The notes beneath the pieces are model-generated. The model searched no databases, had not been told where the DNA came from, and saw nothing but the letters and a program-made list of their open reading frames with translations. A program made the position numbers and the translations under genes. A DNA stretch of 64,000 bases from Collinsella sp. An2 (GTDB taxonomy: Bacteria; Actinomycetota; Coriobacteriia; Coriobacteriales; Coriobacteriaceae): positions 56,609 through 120,608 of the forward strand of contig NZ_NFJW01000007.1 of assembly GCF_002160065.1 (NCBI RefSeq), written 5' to 3'. Below are positions 53,340 through 64,000 of this stretch, in pieces; the first letter of the stretch is position 1; each line of letters starts with the position of its first letter.

Positions 53340-54185
53340 CTACAGCGTCACCCCATGCGCCGCAAGCACAGCATCGATGACCTGGGCCACGCCGCAATCA
53401 TTGTTAGACGGGGCCAAGAACCGCGCGTGGGCATGCATGTGCTCTTCGGCGTTGGCGACCACGTAGCTATGGCGCACGGTCTCAAGCATCTGCACATCGT
53501 TATAGGTGTCGCCAAACGCCATCGCATCGGCAAGGTCGACGCCCAGGCGCTCGCATAGATGAGCCATGCCCTGACCTTTGTCCACATGTTTGTTCATGAC
53601 ATCGATCCACTGCTTTCCGGCGTTGGTAACCGAAAAACGCTCTCCCCAAACATCGCGGTAGGTGCTCGCATAGACCTCTTCGCCATCGTTGTCCGGGAAG
53701 AACACGGTGTATTTGTTGACGTCTGCCGTGAGGTCGTCGAAGGAGTCCAGGTAGGTAATCCGCTTGTAAAACGTGCGAAGCGTGGGGTCCCAGTCTTCGT
53801 AGCGCTTCAAGACAAAGCAGGAGTCGATGCCGCATACCGTGGCAAATCCGCGACCATCTGCCGCGGTGAAATCGATGAGCTCATGGTAGGTCGGCACATC
53901 GATCAGGTCCTTGAAGATAAGCTCGCCGCGGCAATAGATGGCGGCGCCGTTATCGGAAAGCAGCGCCATCCGGTCAGCTACCTCGGCAAACATTTCGCGA
54001 AGCGTGTAGCTTGGACGACCGCTGGCGGCACAGAAGGTGACGCCCACCTCATCGAGCGCCCTGATACGGTCGAACATGCGCGGCGGCATGGATCCATCGT
54101 CTGCAAGCAAGGTGCAATCCATGTCGCTGGCGATGACCTTGATGCTTGCGAGGTCATCATCTTGCATGGTAAGCAGCTGAGGCAT
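53340..54185 (-). CDS. Cof-type HAD phosphatase with DxDCT motif
   Basis: A 281-residue HAD phosphatase. Motif I reads ASDMDCTLLADDG, with Cys replacing the usual Gly of DxDGT; motif II ASGRPS and motif IV AFGDTYNDVQML are normal. The cap is of the C2B type. GAAGGAG precedes the ATG. The substrate is unknown. Confidence 0.87.
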   Translation of the reverse strand: MPQLLTMQDDDLASIKVIASDMDCTLLADDGSMPPRMFDRIRALDEVGVTFCAASGRPSYTLREMFAEVADRMALLSDNGAAIYCRGELIFKDLIDVPTYHELIDFTAADGRGFATVCGIDSCFVLKRYEDWDPTLRTFYKRITYLDSFDDLTADVNKYTVFFPDNDGEEVYASTYRDVWGERFSVTNAGKQWIDVMNKHVDKGQGMAHLCERLGVDLADAMAFGDTYNDVQMLETVRHSYVVANAEEHMHAHARFLAPSNNDCGVAQVIDAVLAAHGVTL

Positions 54186-54430
54186 GGCGAAGCTCCTTCA
54201 TAAGCCGCGGCGCGGCAACTTGTGGTCATGGTGCGAGTCGCGTCGCGGAGGCCTGTGGCCTGGCGGACGACGTCCGGCGCATGATTATAACCGCCGACGC
54301 TCCCGTAGGTGCGCCGACGGCGTAAAGGTTCGAACAAGTTTCGCAGAGCGACGACGAGCGCACCACATTGTGTCACTATCGGCCACGTGCCCGTGGGCCG
54401 CTCTCGGCCATCCGCGGACGCCGGCAGCGG

Positions 54431-57211
<2,781 letters not shown>

Positions 57212-57431
57212 GCAGTGTCATCCTCTCTCGAAACGTTTCCCCATCAGTCTACGCGACCGAGCGGACGAAAACGAGGGCACGTCGGCGAAACCATAGGTCG
57301 CGACACTCGGGCCCCATGCGGGCGCAGCGCGCCACGCCTCCAGATCCCAACCGCATGCCCTGGCGATGCCAGATACCCCGGGCTCTCCCTGCCTGTGAAA
57401 ACGTGTCAATGAAGAGCGTCGCCGCACCGCA

Positions 57432-58133
57432 CTAGCCTTTCCGGGCAACGGCCAGGCAGGCGGTCATGCCCACCCGACGCCACCTGACGTGCTCAAACCA
57501 TGTTCCCAGCACATCGCGCAGCTCTGTCTCGGAATAGATGCGCACGTCCCCCTCGTGGCTCAACGGCATCCACGCGTTCATGAGCGACCGCGCAGGCGCC
57601 GGCTGCCACACATCGCCCACGATACACACGCCGTCGGCCGCAAGTACACGCCATGCCTGAAACGCCGCTCGGACAGGGTCGGGATAATGGTGAAACGAAT
57701 CGTTGCAGTACACGATGTCGAAGCTCCCGTCCTGAAACGGAAGCGCCTCGGCATCGGCTCGAAGCACGGTAGCTGCGCCGGCAAGCCGGCAAGATGCTCG
57801 CTCCACCATGGCCGACGACAGGTCGATGCCCGTCAGCTGGACCTCGGGCACCTCCTGCAGCACGAGCTCTGCAAGCGCACCGGTTCCACATCCCATATCT
57901 AGGATGCGCGGAGCCTTGCGAGCCGCAGCGAAACGCATAACCTCATCGAGCACCAACGGATAGAGTCGACGCGCATGGCTGCCCTGCATATCCTGGTCAT
58001 AGGTGGCAGCCTGCCGGTCGAACGCCGCCTGCGAGCGCGCCTTGAGCTCTTGCGGCACAAGCTCCCGCCCTGATGAAAGCGCGGTATTGCGCACATCGTT
58101 GCTGAGCCCTGCATGACCGAATCGCTTGCTCAT
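57432..58133 (-). CDS. SAM-dependent methyltransferase
   Basis: A 233-residue class I methyltransferase. The SAM motif is ILDMGCGTGALAEL (about residue 78), with VQLTGIDLSSAMVERA (motif II acidic Asp) and DIVYCNDSFHHYPDP (motif IV-like). The substrate is unknown; it resembles UbiE/MenG-like small-molecule methyltransferases. ATG 58133 has AAAGGAA upstream. A TetR operator (58150-58166) overlaps its promoter region, so it is probably repressed by the TetR protein next door. Confidence 0.85.
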   Translation of the reverse strand: MSKRFGHAGLSNDVRNTALSSGRELVPQELKARSQAAFDRQAATYDQDMQGSHARRLYPLVLDEVMRFAAARKAPRILDMGCGTGALAELVLQEVPEVQLTGIDLSSAMVERASCRLAGAATVLRADAEALPFQDGSFDIVYCNDSFHHYPDPVRAAFQAWRVLAADGVCIVGDVWQPAPARSLMNAWMPLSHEGDVRIYSETELRDVLGTWFEHVRWRRVGMTACLAVARKG

Positions 58134-58149
58134 GATGGTTCCTTTCTTG

Positions 58150-58166
58150 TTAAACATTGTTCAATA
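58150..58166. promoter_or_regulatory. TetR operator in front of the methyltransferase gene
   Basis: TTAAACATTGTTCAATA matches the palindrome upstream of tetR (ATTGAACATTGGTCAAT) in 13-14 of 16 shared positions. It lies 17 bp before the methyltransferase start. Confidence 0.7.
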
Positions 58167-58328
58167 GTTGTGTTCAGAAAAAGCCCTGGCACCCCAGGGC
58201 CGGTATTTCCTGCCTGAGCATTTCGCCTGCAACACCGCGAGGACCTCTTAGGCTTCTACCGGAAGCCGGAATCCCTCGCCTGCCCTCAACACGGCATGCT
58301 TGTAGGCAGGTCGCCGCAAGACAGCAAC

Positions 58329-58907
58329 CTACGCGCTTCTGAATTCAGAGATCAGCGCACCGAGGTACCGACGCGCCGCTCGCAGGGCAGACTCATCGGG
58401 CATGTCGGGACCAGACACCAAGCCAATACAGCCATAGACCATGATGGCCGCAAGCTCGTCCGCGTCCGGAGCCGTTTTACCGCGCGCTGCTGCATCGCGT
58501 TCCAAGGCAGCCCGAAGATGTGGACGCACCGCCTCGCACATGCCAAGCGAAAGCCGATCGTGCAGGGCGCCGTTTCCCTGCGCATGGAAAAACGCTGCAT
58601 AGGGAAATGCGTCGTGGTCAGCTCCCACCGCAAGCGATCGGTCGAGCTTCTCCTCAAGCGAAAGACCGGGGTCGTCCAAAATCCCGCAGATGCCCTCGGC
58701 GCACACGTTTGAATATTCCTCGATCGCCGCAGAAAACAGATTCTGCTTCGAGTCGAAGTAGTGATACGCCAGTCCTGGCGCAACGCCTGCGGCCCGCGCC
58801 ACCGCACGCACCGAGACGTTGTCGTAGCCCTCCTCGGCAAAAAGCTTCATGGCGGTCGCTAGCAAATCATGACGCCGTTCGTCGGGACGTTTGACTGTTC
58901 GCACCAT
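58329..58907 (-). CDS. TetR-family repressor
   Basis: A 192-residue TetR regulator: DNA-binding helices (FAEEGYDNVSVRAVARAAG, VAPGLAYHYFDSKQNLF) followed by an all-helical ligand domain. AAAGGAGGT precedes the ATG. Operators of one sequence type lie upstream of itself and upstream of the methyltransferase downstream, so it autoregulates and controls that gene. The ligand is unknown. Confidence 0.88.
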   Translation of the reverse strand: MVRTVKRPDERRHDLLATAMKLFAEEGYDNVSVRAVARAAGVAPGLAYHYFDSKQNLFSAAIEEYSNVCAEGICGILDDPGLSLEEKLDRSLAVGADHDAFPYAAFFHAQGNGALHDRLSLGMCEAVRPHLRAALERDAAARGKTAPDADELAAIMVYGCIGLVSGPDMPDESALRAARRYLGALISEFRSA

Positions 58908-58941
58908 CGCACACCTCCTTTGAAACGCAGAATACCTCTAG

Positions 58942-58958
58942 ATTGAACATTGGTCAAT
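58942..58958. promoter_or_regulatory. TetR operator upstream of tetR
   Basis: ATTGAACATTGGTCAAT is a 17-bp near-perfect palindrome (arms ATTGA/TCAAT and CA/TG) about 35 bp before the tetR start; the same sequence recurs at 58150-58166. Confidence 0.7.
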
Positions 58959-58985
58959 GCTTGCATACAGCAACTTCATAGGAAA

Positions 58986-59007
58986 GGGGCGCCCGTACGG
59001 ACGCCCC
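58986..59007 (-). terminator. Terminator after the uracil permease gene
   Basis: GGGGCG-N10-CGCCCC with the inner CCGTACGG forms a near-perfect 22-bp palindrome 34 bp past the uraA stop; CTTTCCT follows on the minus strand. Confidence 0.6.
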
Positions 59008-59041
59008 GAGCAAATCGCACAATCCCCTAGAGCATACGCCG

Positions 59042-60316
59042 CTAGGATTCCTTTGTACCTTGATTGGAGCCCGGCAGAATCAAATTCAGCACGATGCCGG
59101 CAAGAGCCGAGGTCGCCATTCCAGGAAGTGTGTAGTCGCCAATGGGAATCGCGATGCCACTTGTCTCCATGCCCACGCCGACGATGATGACAACCGACGC
59201 GATCATGAGATTGCGGTTCACGTCGAAATCGACACGATTCGACACGAGCATGCGCAGGCCGTTGGAGGCGATAAGGCCAAACAGCAGCAGGCACACGCCA
59301 CCCATGACGGGTCCGGGAATGGACTGGATAAGGGCGGCAAGCTTGGGACAGAATCCTCCGATCAGCAGGGCAAACCCGCCGGCATACCAAAAGATCTGCG
59401 TAGAGTAGACGCGCGTAACGCTCATGACGCCGATGTTCTCGGCATACGTGGTTGTGGGAGGACCGCCCAAGAAGCCCGAGATCATGGTCGAGATGCCATC
59501 GCCCGCAAGGGACCGGGGCAACATGGAGCGATAGTCTTTACCCACGATTTCGCCGACAGCCAGCAGGTGCCCGATGTGTTCGATCACCACGACAATCGCC
59601 ACCGGGGCCACCAGGGCAATCGCCCCCATATCGAAGCGCGGGGCCGAGATGTTGGGCAGGCCGATCCAAGCGGCTTCGACCACCGGCGCGAAGTCGACAA
59701 GCCCCAGCGGAACCGAGACGACGTAGCCCACAATGATCGCCAGCAGCACAGGGATGGTCCCAAAGATGCCTCCCATGCTGGAAAAGACGACGGCGGCGAT
59801 CAGGGTAATCGCAGCGACGATGGCTCCGAGCCCGAAAAACGCCGTCGTACCGTCGGGCAGATCGGTCATGAAGGCCATGTCGACCGCAGTGGCGGAGAGT
59901 CCGACACCGATCACGACCATCACAGATGCCACGAGGACCGGCGGCAGCAAGCGGTCAAGCCAGCCGGTGCCCACAAGACGTATGATGCCCGCGACGGCCA
60001 GAAACACCAAGCCGGCAACGATGACACCCGACATGGCGGCGCCGAGCCCCTGGGTTGCACCGACGGCCAGAATTGGGCTGATAAACGCAAATGAACTGCC
60101 CAGATAGCTCGGGATCTTGTTGCCCGTCACCAAAAGATAGCAGATCGTCCCGATGCCCGAGCACATGATGGCGACGTTGGGATCGAGCCCGGTAAGCACG
60201 GGTACAAGCACCGTCGAGCCGAACATGCTCATCATGTGCTGGATGCCCAACGGAATAGCCCTTCCCACCGAGACGCGGTCATCCACACCGATGACTTCCC
60301 GCTCATGTCTGCTCAT
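59042..60316 (-). CDS. uraA: Uracil/xanthine permease (NCS2 family)
   Basis: A 424-residue nucleobase transporter with about 14 hydrophobic segments. The NCS2 landmarks are IEHIGHLLAVG, the GGPPTTTYAENIGVMSVT motif and the QHMMSMFGSTVLVP N-terminal helix typical of UraA. It imports uracil (or xanthine) with protons at the inner membrane. ATG 60316 has GGGGAG upstream; the longer frame adds unrelated residues. It stands between the ArsC-like and tetR genes, all leftward but with terminators between. Confidence 0.9.
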   Translation of the reverse strand: MSRHEREVIGVDDRVSVGRAIPLGIQHMMSMFGSTVLVPVLTGLDPNVAIMCSGIGTICYLLVTGNKIPSYLGSSFAFISPILAVGATQGLGAAMSGVIVAGLVFLAVAGIIRLVGTGWLDRLLPPVLVASVMVVIGVGLSATAVDMAFMTDLPDGTTAFFGLGAIVAAITLIAAVVFSSMGGIFGTIPVLLAIIVGYVVSVPLGLVDFAPVVEAAWIGLPNISAPRFDMGAIALVAPVAIVVVIEHIGHLLAVGEIVGKDYRSMLPRSLAGDGISTMISGFLGGPPTTTYAENIGVMSVTRVYSTQIFWYAGGFALLIGGFCPKLAALIQSIPGPVMGGVCLLLFGLIASNGLRMLVSNRVDFDVNRNLMIASVVIIVGVGMETSGIAIPIGDYTLPGMATSALAGIVLNLILPGSNQGTKES

Positions 60317-60460
60317 GGCGACTCCCCTCAGCCAGAACGGCGAACGCGAACACAAACTGTCCACATTCTCGCACACCCCAGCTACAGGCATGGCCAAACC
60401 GCCGAGCGGCTCTCGCAAACGGCAGGCCTCGGCGCTGCGCACGCCGCGCTTCGACGGGGT

Positions 60461-60802
60461 CTACTCCCAGGCCTTCCAGACATCGGGTGCATACCCCACC
60501 GTTGCCTGGCGACCGTTGCGAACGATGGGCTCACGCAGCACCTGCTGGTTCTCCAGCAGCTTCTCGAACCGCTGGCTTTCCACAAGATGCTGGACGAGAG
60601 CGACGGTGTCTTGGTCTTTTGCGTCCTCATTCACCAGCGCATCTATCCCGCCCACAGCGCGCGCCACGCTTTGCAACTCGCCTTTGCTCATGCCCTTCTC
60701 ACGAAGGTCGATGAACTGAAACGGAATGCGACGCTCCTTGAAGTAGCGCTGGGCCTTCTTGGTATCGAAGCTCTTCTTAGTTCCAAAGATTTGAATGTTC
60801 AT
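60461..60802 (-). CDS. ArsC/Spx-family protein lacking the catalytic cysteine
   Basis: A 113-residue thioredoxin-fold protein of the ArsC/Spx group (MNIQIFGTKKSFDTKKAQRY, then ERRIPFQFIDLREKGMSKGE). The family's N-terminal cysteine position (CxxC or CxxS region) is filled by SFDT, so neither arsenate reductase chemistry nor the Spx redox switch is likely. The C-terminal REPIVRNG is normal for the fold. Function unknown. GGGAAAG precedes the ATG. Confidence 0.8.
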   Translation of the reverse strand: MNIQIFGTKKSFDTKKAQRYFKERRIPFQFIDLREKGMSKGELQSVARAVGGIDALVNEDAKDQDTVALVQHLVESQRFEKLLENQQVLREPIVRNGRQATVGYAPDVWKAWE

Positions 60803-61118
60803 CGTCTTTCCCGTCAAACGTTTGGTTGAATCTGTCCTGCATCATACCGGGCGAAAGACGTAGCGAATAGGGTCGGCATCGAAAACCGCTCTCTGCCTCC
60901 GATTGCCCAGACCCGTAGCTAAGCCTGCATGGAACGCCGCGCCGCGTTGCGCCGCGTCCTCAAGGAGCTGCCCACGCGGAGGCTTGATTAGGCGACAATA
61001 TACACAGCACGGCATGCTGGACACCATACAGGCATATGGTCCCCGCTGCCCGCTGTTCAGATAGAGCCACTTGTGCTCCGAGAGTTGACCGCGCGACCAT
61101 GTGGGAGGGGCTGTGACA

Positions 61119-61664
61119 ATGGATGCGACCGACCTTCGCGTTGCCATGATTGACGCGCTCGCCCGACGCGGCCTTATTGCACGACACGGGGACGACGTGG
61201 AATGCCCAGCCACCATCTACGGCCAGCCAGCATGGCGCGGCATTGCACCCGGACATGAGCCGCAAGCCTTGATGGACAGCACGACGCGTCAGCGAGACCT
61301 CGTGGTAAGCGCACATGCAACGCCCGCAGCACCGCCGGACCTCTGCGCCGCCTGGGTTGAACGGGCCTTCTCTCGACTTGGGCTCGGCTATGTGACCGGT
61401 CATGCCGCAGCACTCTATCATGACTGGTGTCACGATACCGATACACACGATCTTCTAGTAGGCATGATTGTGGCCACGCCTTCGCACCCCTATAGCAACG
61501 CTGGAAGGTCCTGGGGACATGTCGGGCTCTATATTGGCGACAGGTCCGTTATGCACAGCGTGGATGGACGCGTTCGCACCGTTCCGCTTGAGCTCTGGCT
61601 TTCAACCTACGGGGTCATGGCGGAGCCCCGATGGGGATGGCTCGGCGGCATTTCACTCGCATGA
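61119..61664 (+). CDS. NlpC/P60-like (CHAP-type) amidase-like protein, no signal peptide
   Basis: A 181-residue protein whose second half looks like a papain-fold NlpC/P60 or CHAP domain: a Cys start (DLCAAWVERAFSRLG), a His strand (RSWGHVGLYIGDRSVMHSVD) and a third polar site. In secreted peptidoglycan hydrolases these form Cys-His-polar triads; here there is no signal peptide or membrane anchor, so it may be cytoplasmic, phage-derived or exported another way. ATG 61119 with GGAGGGG upstream is preferred over GTG 61101. It is a single gene between the ArsC-like protein and apeB on different strands. Confidence 0.65.
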   Translation: MDATDLRVAMIDALARRGLIARHGDDVECPATIYGQPAWRGIAPGHEPQALMDSTTRQRDLVVSAHATPAAPPDLCAAWVERAFSRLGLGYVTGHAAALYHDWCHDTDTHDLLVGMIVATPSHPYSNAGRSWGHVGLYIGDRSVMHSVDGRVRTVPLELWLSTYGVMAEPRWGWLGGISLA

Positions 61665-61859
61665 GATGACCAGTCTTAGAATAGAGCCGCATCGCTCGCC
61701 GGGCCACATCGAGAATCTCACGTGACCCAAAGCGTAGACCCACCACCGTGCTACCATGACGTGCGGTATACCGAACGATCCCACACGCCGTTTCGATGGC
61801 GCCCTGTGGCACATGCGGCGCTTAAACAATGGCCATGGGAATGACCGGGAAGGAGTTCT

Positions 61860-63257
61860 ATGGAACGCCCCAATGCATGGAAAGCATACGACGAGGCAGC
61901 ACTTGCCGAGCTCGACCAGCTCTGCGACGACTACCGCGCGTTCATCAGCCAGAACAAGACTGAGCGTGAGTGCGTCGTCAGCAGCGTGAAGCTGGCCGAG
62001 GCCGCCGGTTACGTAAACCTTGCCGACGCCGTTGCCGAAGGCCGCGAGCTCAAGGCCGGCGACAAGGTTTACGCCGTCTCGCACAACAAGACCCTCATGT
62101 TGGTCAACCTGGGCACTCAGCCTCTTGAGCAGGGAATGAATATCCTGGGCGCGCACATCGACTCCCCGCGTCTTGACCTCAAGCAGAACCCCCTCTATGA
62201 AGCGGGAGATATGGCCTATCTCGACACGCATTACTATGGCGGCGTCAAGGCCTACCACTGGGTAGCGACCCCGCTTGCTCTTCACGGAGTCATCTGCAAG
62301 AAGGATGGATCGACCGTCACGGTTGCGGTGGGAGAAGAGGCCGGCGACCCGGTGTTCTGCATTTCCGACCTGCTCATTCATCTGGCAAGCGATCAGATGA
62401 AGAAGCCGGCAAGCGAGGCCGTGGACCACGAGAACCTCGATGTCATTGTTGGCGGCCGCCCTGTCGTCATCGAGGGCAGCGATGACGACGAGCCCAAAGA
62501 GCCCGTCAAGCAGATGCTACTCGACATCCTGAAAGAAAAGTACGACGTCGAGGAAGAGGACTTCCTCTCTGCCGAGCTTGAGGTCGTGCCCGCCGGCCCC
62601 GCGCGCGACATGGGCTTCGACCGTTCTATGATTCTGGGCTATGGCCAGGACGACCGCGTGTGCGCCTACACCTCTCTTGCAGCACAGCTTGCCGTCGAGA
62701 ACGTCGAGCGGACTTCCTGCACGCTTCTTGTTGACAAGGAAGAGATTGGCTCTGTGGGTGCTTCTGGCATGACGAGCCGCTTCTTCGAGAATACCGTCGC
62801 CGAGATCATGGCGCTCACTGGAAACGATTCCCCGCTCGCACTCCGTCGTTGCCTTGCCAGCTCTCGCATGCTTTCAAGCGACGTGTCAGCCGGATTCGAC
62901 CAGCTCTACGCCGATCGCTTCGAAAAGAAGAACGCCGCCATCATGGGACACGGCCTGTGCTTCAACAAGTACACGGGTTCTCGCGGCAAAAGCGGTTCCA
63001 ACGACGCCGATGCAGAGTATCTGGCGCTCGTCCGCGACATCATGGACGAGGCCGGCGTGGCCTTCCAGACCTGCGAGCTCGGCCGCATCGGCGCGGGCGG
63101 CGGCGGCACCATCGCGTACATCCTGGCCGAATACGGCATGCAGGTGATCGACTCCGGCGTGGCCGTGCTCTCCATGCACTCGCTCTACGAGGTCACCAAC
63201 AAGGCCGACGTCTACGAGGCCTACAGGGGCTACAAGGCGTTCATCAAGCGCGCCTAG
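61860..63257 (+). CDS. M18-family aspartyl aminopeptidase
   Basis: A 465-residue zinc aminopeptidase of the M18 family (ApeB/aminopeptidase I). Landmarks are GAHIDSPRLDLKQNPLYE (first zinc His/Asp region), LVDKEEIGSVGASG (Glu-Glu pair), SSDVSAGFDQLY and the C-terminal VLSMHSLYEVTN. It removes acidic N-terminal residues from peptides in the cytoplasm. GAAGGAG precedes the ATG. A terminator follows at 63305. Confidence 0.93.
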   Translation: MERPNAWKAYDEAALAELDQLCDDYRAFISQNKTERECVVSSVKLAEAAGYVNLADAVAEGRELKAGDKVYAVSHNKTLMLVNLGTQPLEQGMNILGAHIDSPRLDLKQNPLYEAGDMAYLDTHYYGGVKAYHWVATPLALHGVICKKDGSTVTVAVGEEAGDPVFCISDLLIHLASDQMKKPASEAVDHENLDVIVGGRPVVIEGSDDDEPKEPVKQMLLDILKEKYDVEEEDFLSAELEVVPAGPARDMGFDRSMILGYGQDDRVCAYTSLAAQLAVENVERTSCTLLVDKEEIGSVGASGMTSRFFENTVAEIMALTGNDSPLALRRCLASSRMLSSDVSAGFDQLYADRFEKKNAAIMGHGLCFNKYTGSRGKSGSNDADAEYLALVRDIMDEAGVAFQTCELGRIGAGGGGTIAYILAEYGMQVIDSGVAVLSMHSLYEVTNKADVYEAYRGYKAFIKRA

Positions 63258-63304
63258 GCGCGGGCTCGGGGCGCCTGCCGGCATCCAAGGCGCGGTAAAA
63301 AAGC

Positions 63305-63345
63305 AGCGGGCGAATCCAGATGACGGATCCGCCCGCTTCTTTATT
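63305..63345 (+). terminator. Terminator after the M18 aminopeptidase gene
   Basis: AGCGGGCGAATCC (63305-63317) pairs with GGATCCGCCCGCT (63325-63337), one mismatch, followed by TCTTTATT. Confidence 0.8.
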
Positions 63346-63589
63346 CGGGTCGGACGGGCGCATGGCCGGGCGCCCCGGGAAGATGATGTATGTTAATCGG
63401 GAATCGTCGGCCTGTTCCCGCGCAGCGCCGGTGAGGGACAGCATCGGCGCGCCCTATACATGTTCCGCCGCGGGCATCGACATCGAGAGGAGGTCGCCCC
63501 CCTCGGCCCGGGACGTCCTGCGGCGATCCACATGCACCGAATAAGTCATGCGGCGATACACACGGATTAGGCGCCCAGAGAGGTGCCCG

Positions 63590-63722
63590 AGCGTGCGATT
63601 CGCCGCAAAACCCGGCCCAAGCCCAACCAAAGCGCGTGATTTGCCGCAAAAGAGGGACCTCGTTAGCTGCGGCGCGGACCCCGGCCCGAACCCGATCCAA
63701 GCGTGCGGTCTGCCGCAAAGGA
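63590..63722. repeat. Degenerate intergenic repeats
   Basis: Three copies of GCGTG-x-GATTTGCCGCAAAA type (63591-63610, 63632-63651, 63701-63719). The last two are preceded by matching CCCGGCCC-x-A-x-CCC-x-A stretches, giving units of about 45 bp (63611-63654 and 63680-63722). No gene is supported in this part of the window. Confidence 0.6.
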
Positions 63723-63781
63723 GAGGGCCGCCCGCCGCGGCATAGACATGTCGGCGTGGCCTGCGGACCGGGCCGAGATGG

Positions 63782-63822
63782 GGGCCGGCACGGAGCGGCC
63801 CCGGCGCGGGCCGTGCCGGCCC
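63782..63822. repeat. Perfect 12-bp hairpin
   Basis: GGGCCGGCACGG (63782-63793) pairs with CCGTGCCGGCCC (63811-63822) across 17 bases. No T-run. Function unknown. Confidence 0.5.
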
Positions 63823-63865
63823 GACATATCGACATCGATCTAGATATGGAAATAGACATGAAAAG

Positions 63866-63896
63866 AGGGGGGAGGGGCCTCAAGCCCCTCCCCCCT
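63866..63896 (-). terminator. Terminator-like hairpin facing left
   Basis: Perfect 13-bp stem AGGGGGGAGGGGC (63866-63878) with GCCCCTCCCCCCT (63884-63896), loop of five. On the minus strand CTTTTCATG follows, so it would end a leftward gene lying beyond the window edge. Confidence 0.65.
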
Positions 63897-64000
63897 GCGC
63901 GGGCCTCGCGGGCCCTGCGCCGCCCGACGGCCAGCGGCGCCCTGCCCTCCCACGGGCTGTCCCCGCAGTACTCTCGGCGCGAGGGGGCTTAGCTTCCGGG

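Larger units (their letters stand above)
63338..64000. other. Gene-poor end of the window
   Basis: No CDS is supported. It holds the repeats at 63590-63722 and two hairpins (63782-63822 and 63866-63896). The last bases on the minus strand read CCC GGA AGC TAA (64000-63989), which could be the final codons of a leftward gene beyond the window; four codons are not enough to tell, although a terminator-like hairpin lies about 95 bp further on. The open frames here are by-products of composition. Confidence 0.5.

Overview
The window is a chromosomal segment of a high-GC, anaerobic actinobacterium, most likely a gut Coriobacteriia member of the Collinsella type. The reasons are the oxygen-sensitive class III ribonucleotide reductase (nrdD/nrdG), PTS sucrose uptake, alanine-rich GC-rich proteins with an actinobacterial flavour, and many strong hairpins and degenerate intergenic repeats. 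The genus is inference from gene style; nothing in the window proves it. There is no rRNA, tRNA or CRISPR array that I can support.

Layout. 1-4000: sucrose module (GH32 hydrolase cut by the window edge, EIIBCA permease, LacI-type repressor, paired operators). 4000-9770: one leftward operon, nrdD - HEPN/NTF2 protein - nrdG - HD phosphohydrolase - folB, headed by two NrdR boxes 31 bp apart. 10100-12230: VanRS-like two-component system. 12329-14847: an IS1634-type insertion sequence bracketed by a perfect 170-bp direct repeat that carries the promoter, a LexA-like box and the first 24 codons of a small conserved gene, so the downstream copy is still complete. 15000-20950: glycerol dehydrogenase, AEC permease, cation efflux, Nudix, monofunctional transglycosylase, LysR. 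21100-24830: heterodimeric ABC exporter, divergent from the LysR gene. 24900-27460: GH13 enzyme and esterase. 27600-28010: a 35-bp inverted-repeat element and a strong hairpin. 28200-30930: metal-resistance operon (ArsR, free HMA protein, P1B-ATPase). 31000-37250: acetyltransferase with ROK regulator, DedA, MntR-like regulator, HAD phosphatase, ABC-F. 37400-41085: pstSCAB. 41300-46240: small membrane protein, M20 dipeptidase, HAD, rpsA, HAD with a possible upstream micro-ORF. 46401-46808: an array of 52-bp-period repeats whose two halves face each other. 46938-53340: membrane-anchored LytTR regulator, CyuA-type cysteine desulfidase, and argG - 81-residue unknown gene - argH. 53340-63260: HAD, polA, methyltransferase with TetR and two matching operators, uracil permease, ArsC-like protein, NlpC/P60-like protein, M18 aminopeptidase. 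63340-64000: gene-poor, with degenerate repeats and two strong hairpins.

How the genes work together. The sucrose and nrd blocks are classical regulated operons whose operators can be read in the DNA. The metal operon has a consensus promoter overlapped by ArsR-type palindromes. The TetR/methyltransferase pair share one operator sequence at two places. Most of the rest is single-gene housekeeping separated by terminators, often in convergent pairs.

The least explained parts are the HEPN/NTF2 protein translationally coupled to nrdG, the 81-residue gene inside argGH, the convergent 52-bp repeat array, and the insertion sequence whose long target duplication keeps its target gene intact and places a second copy of an SOS-type promoter in front of the transposase.
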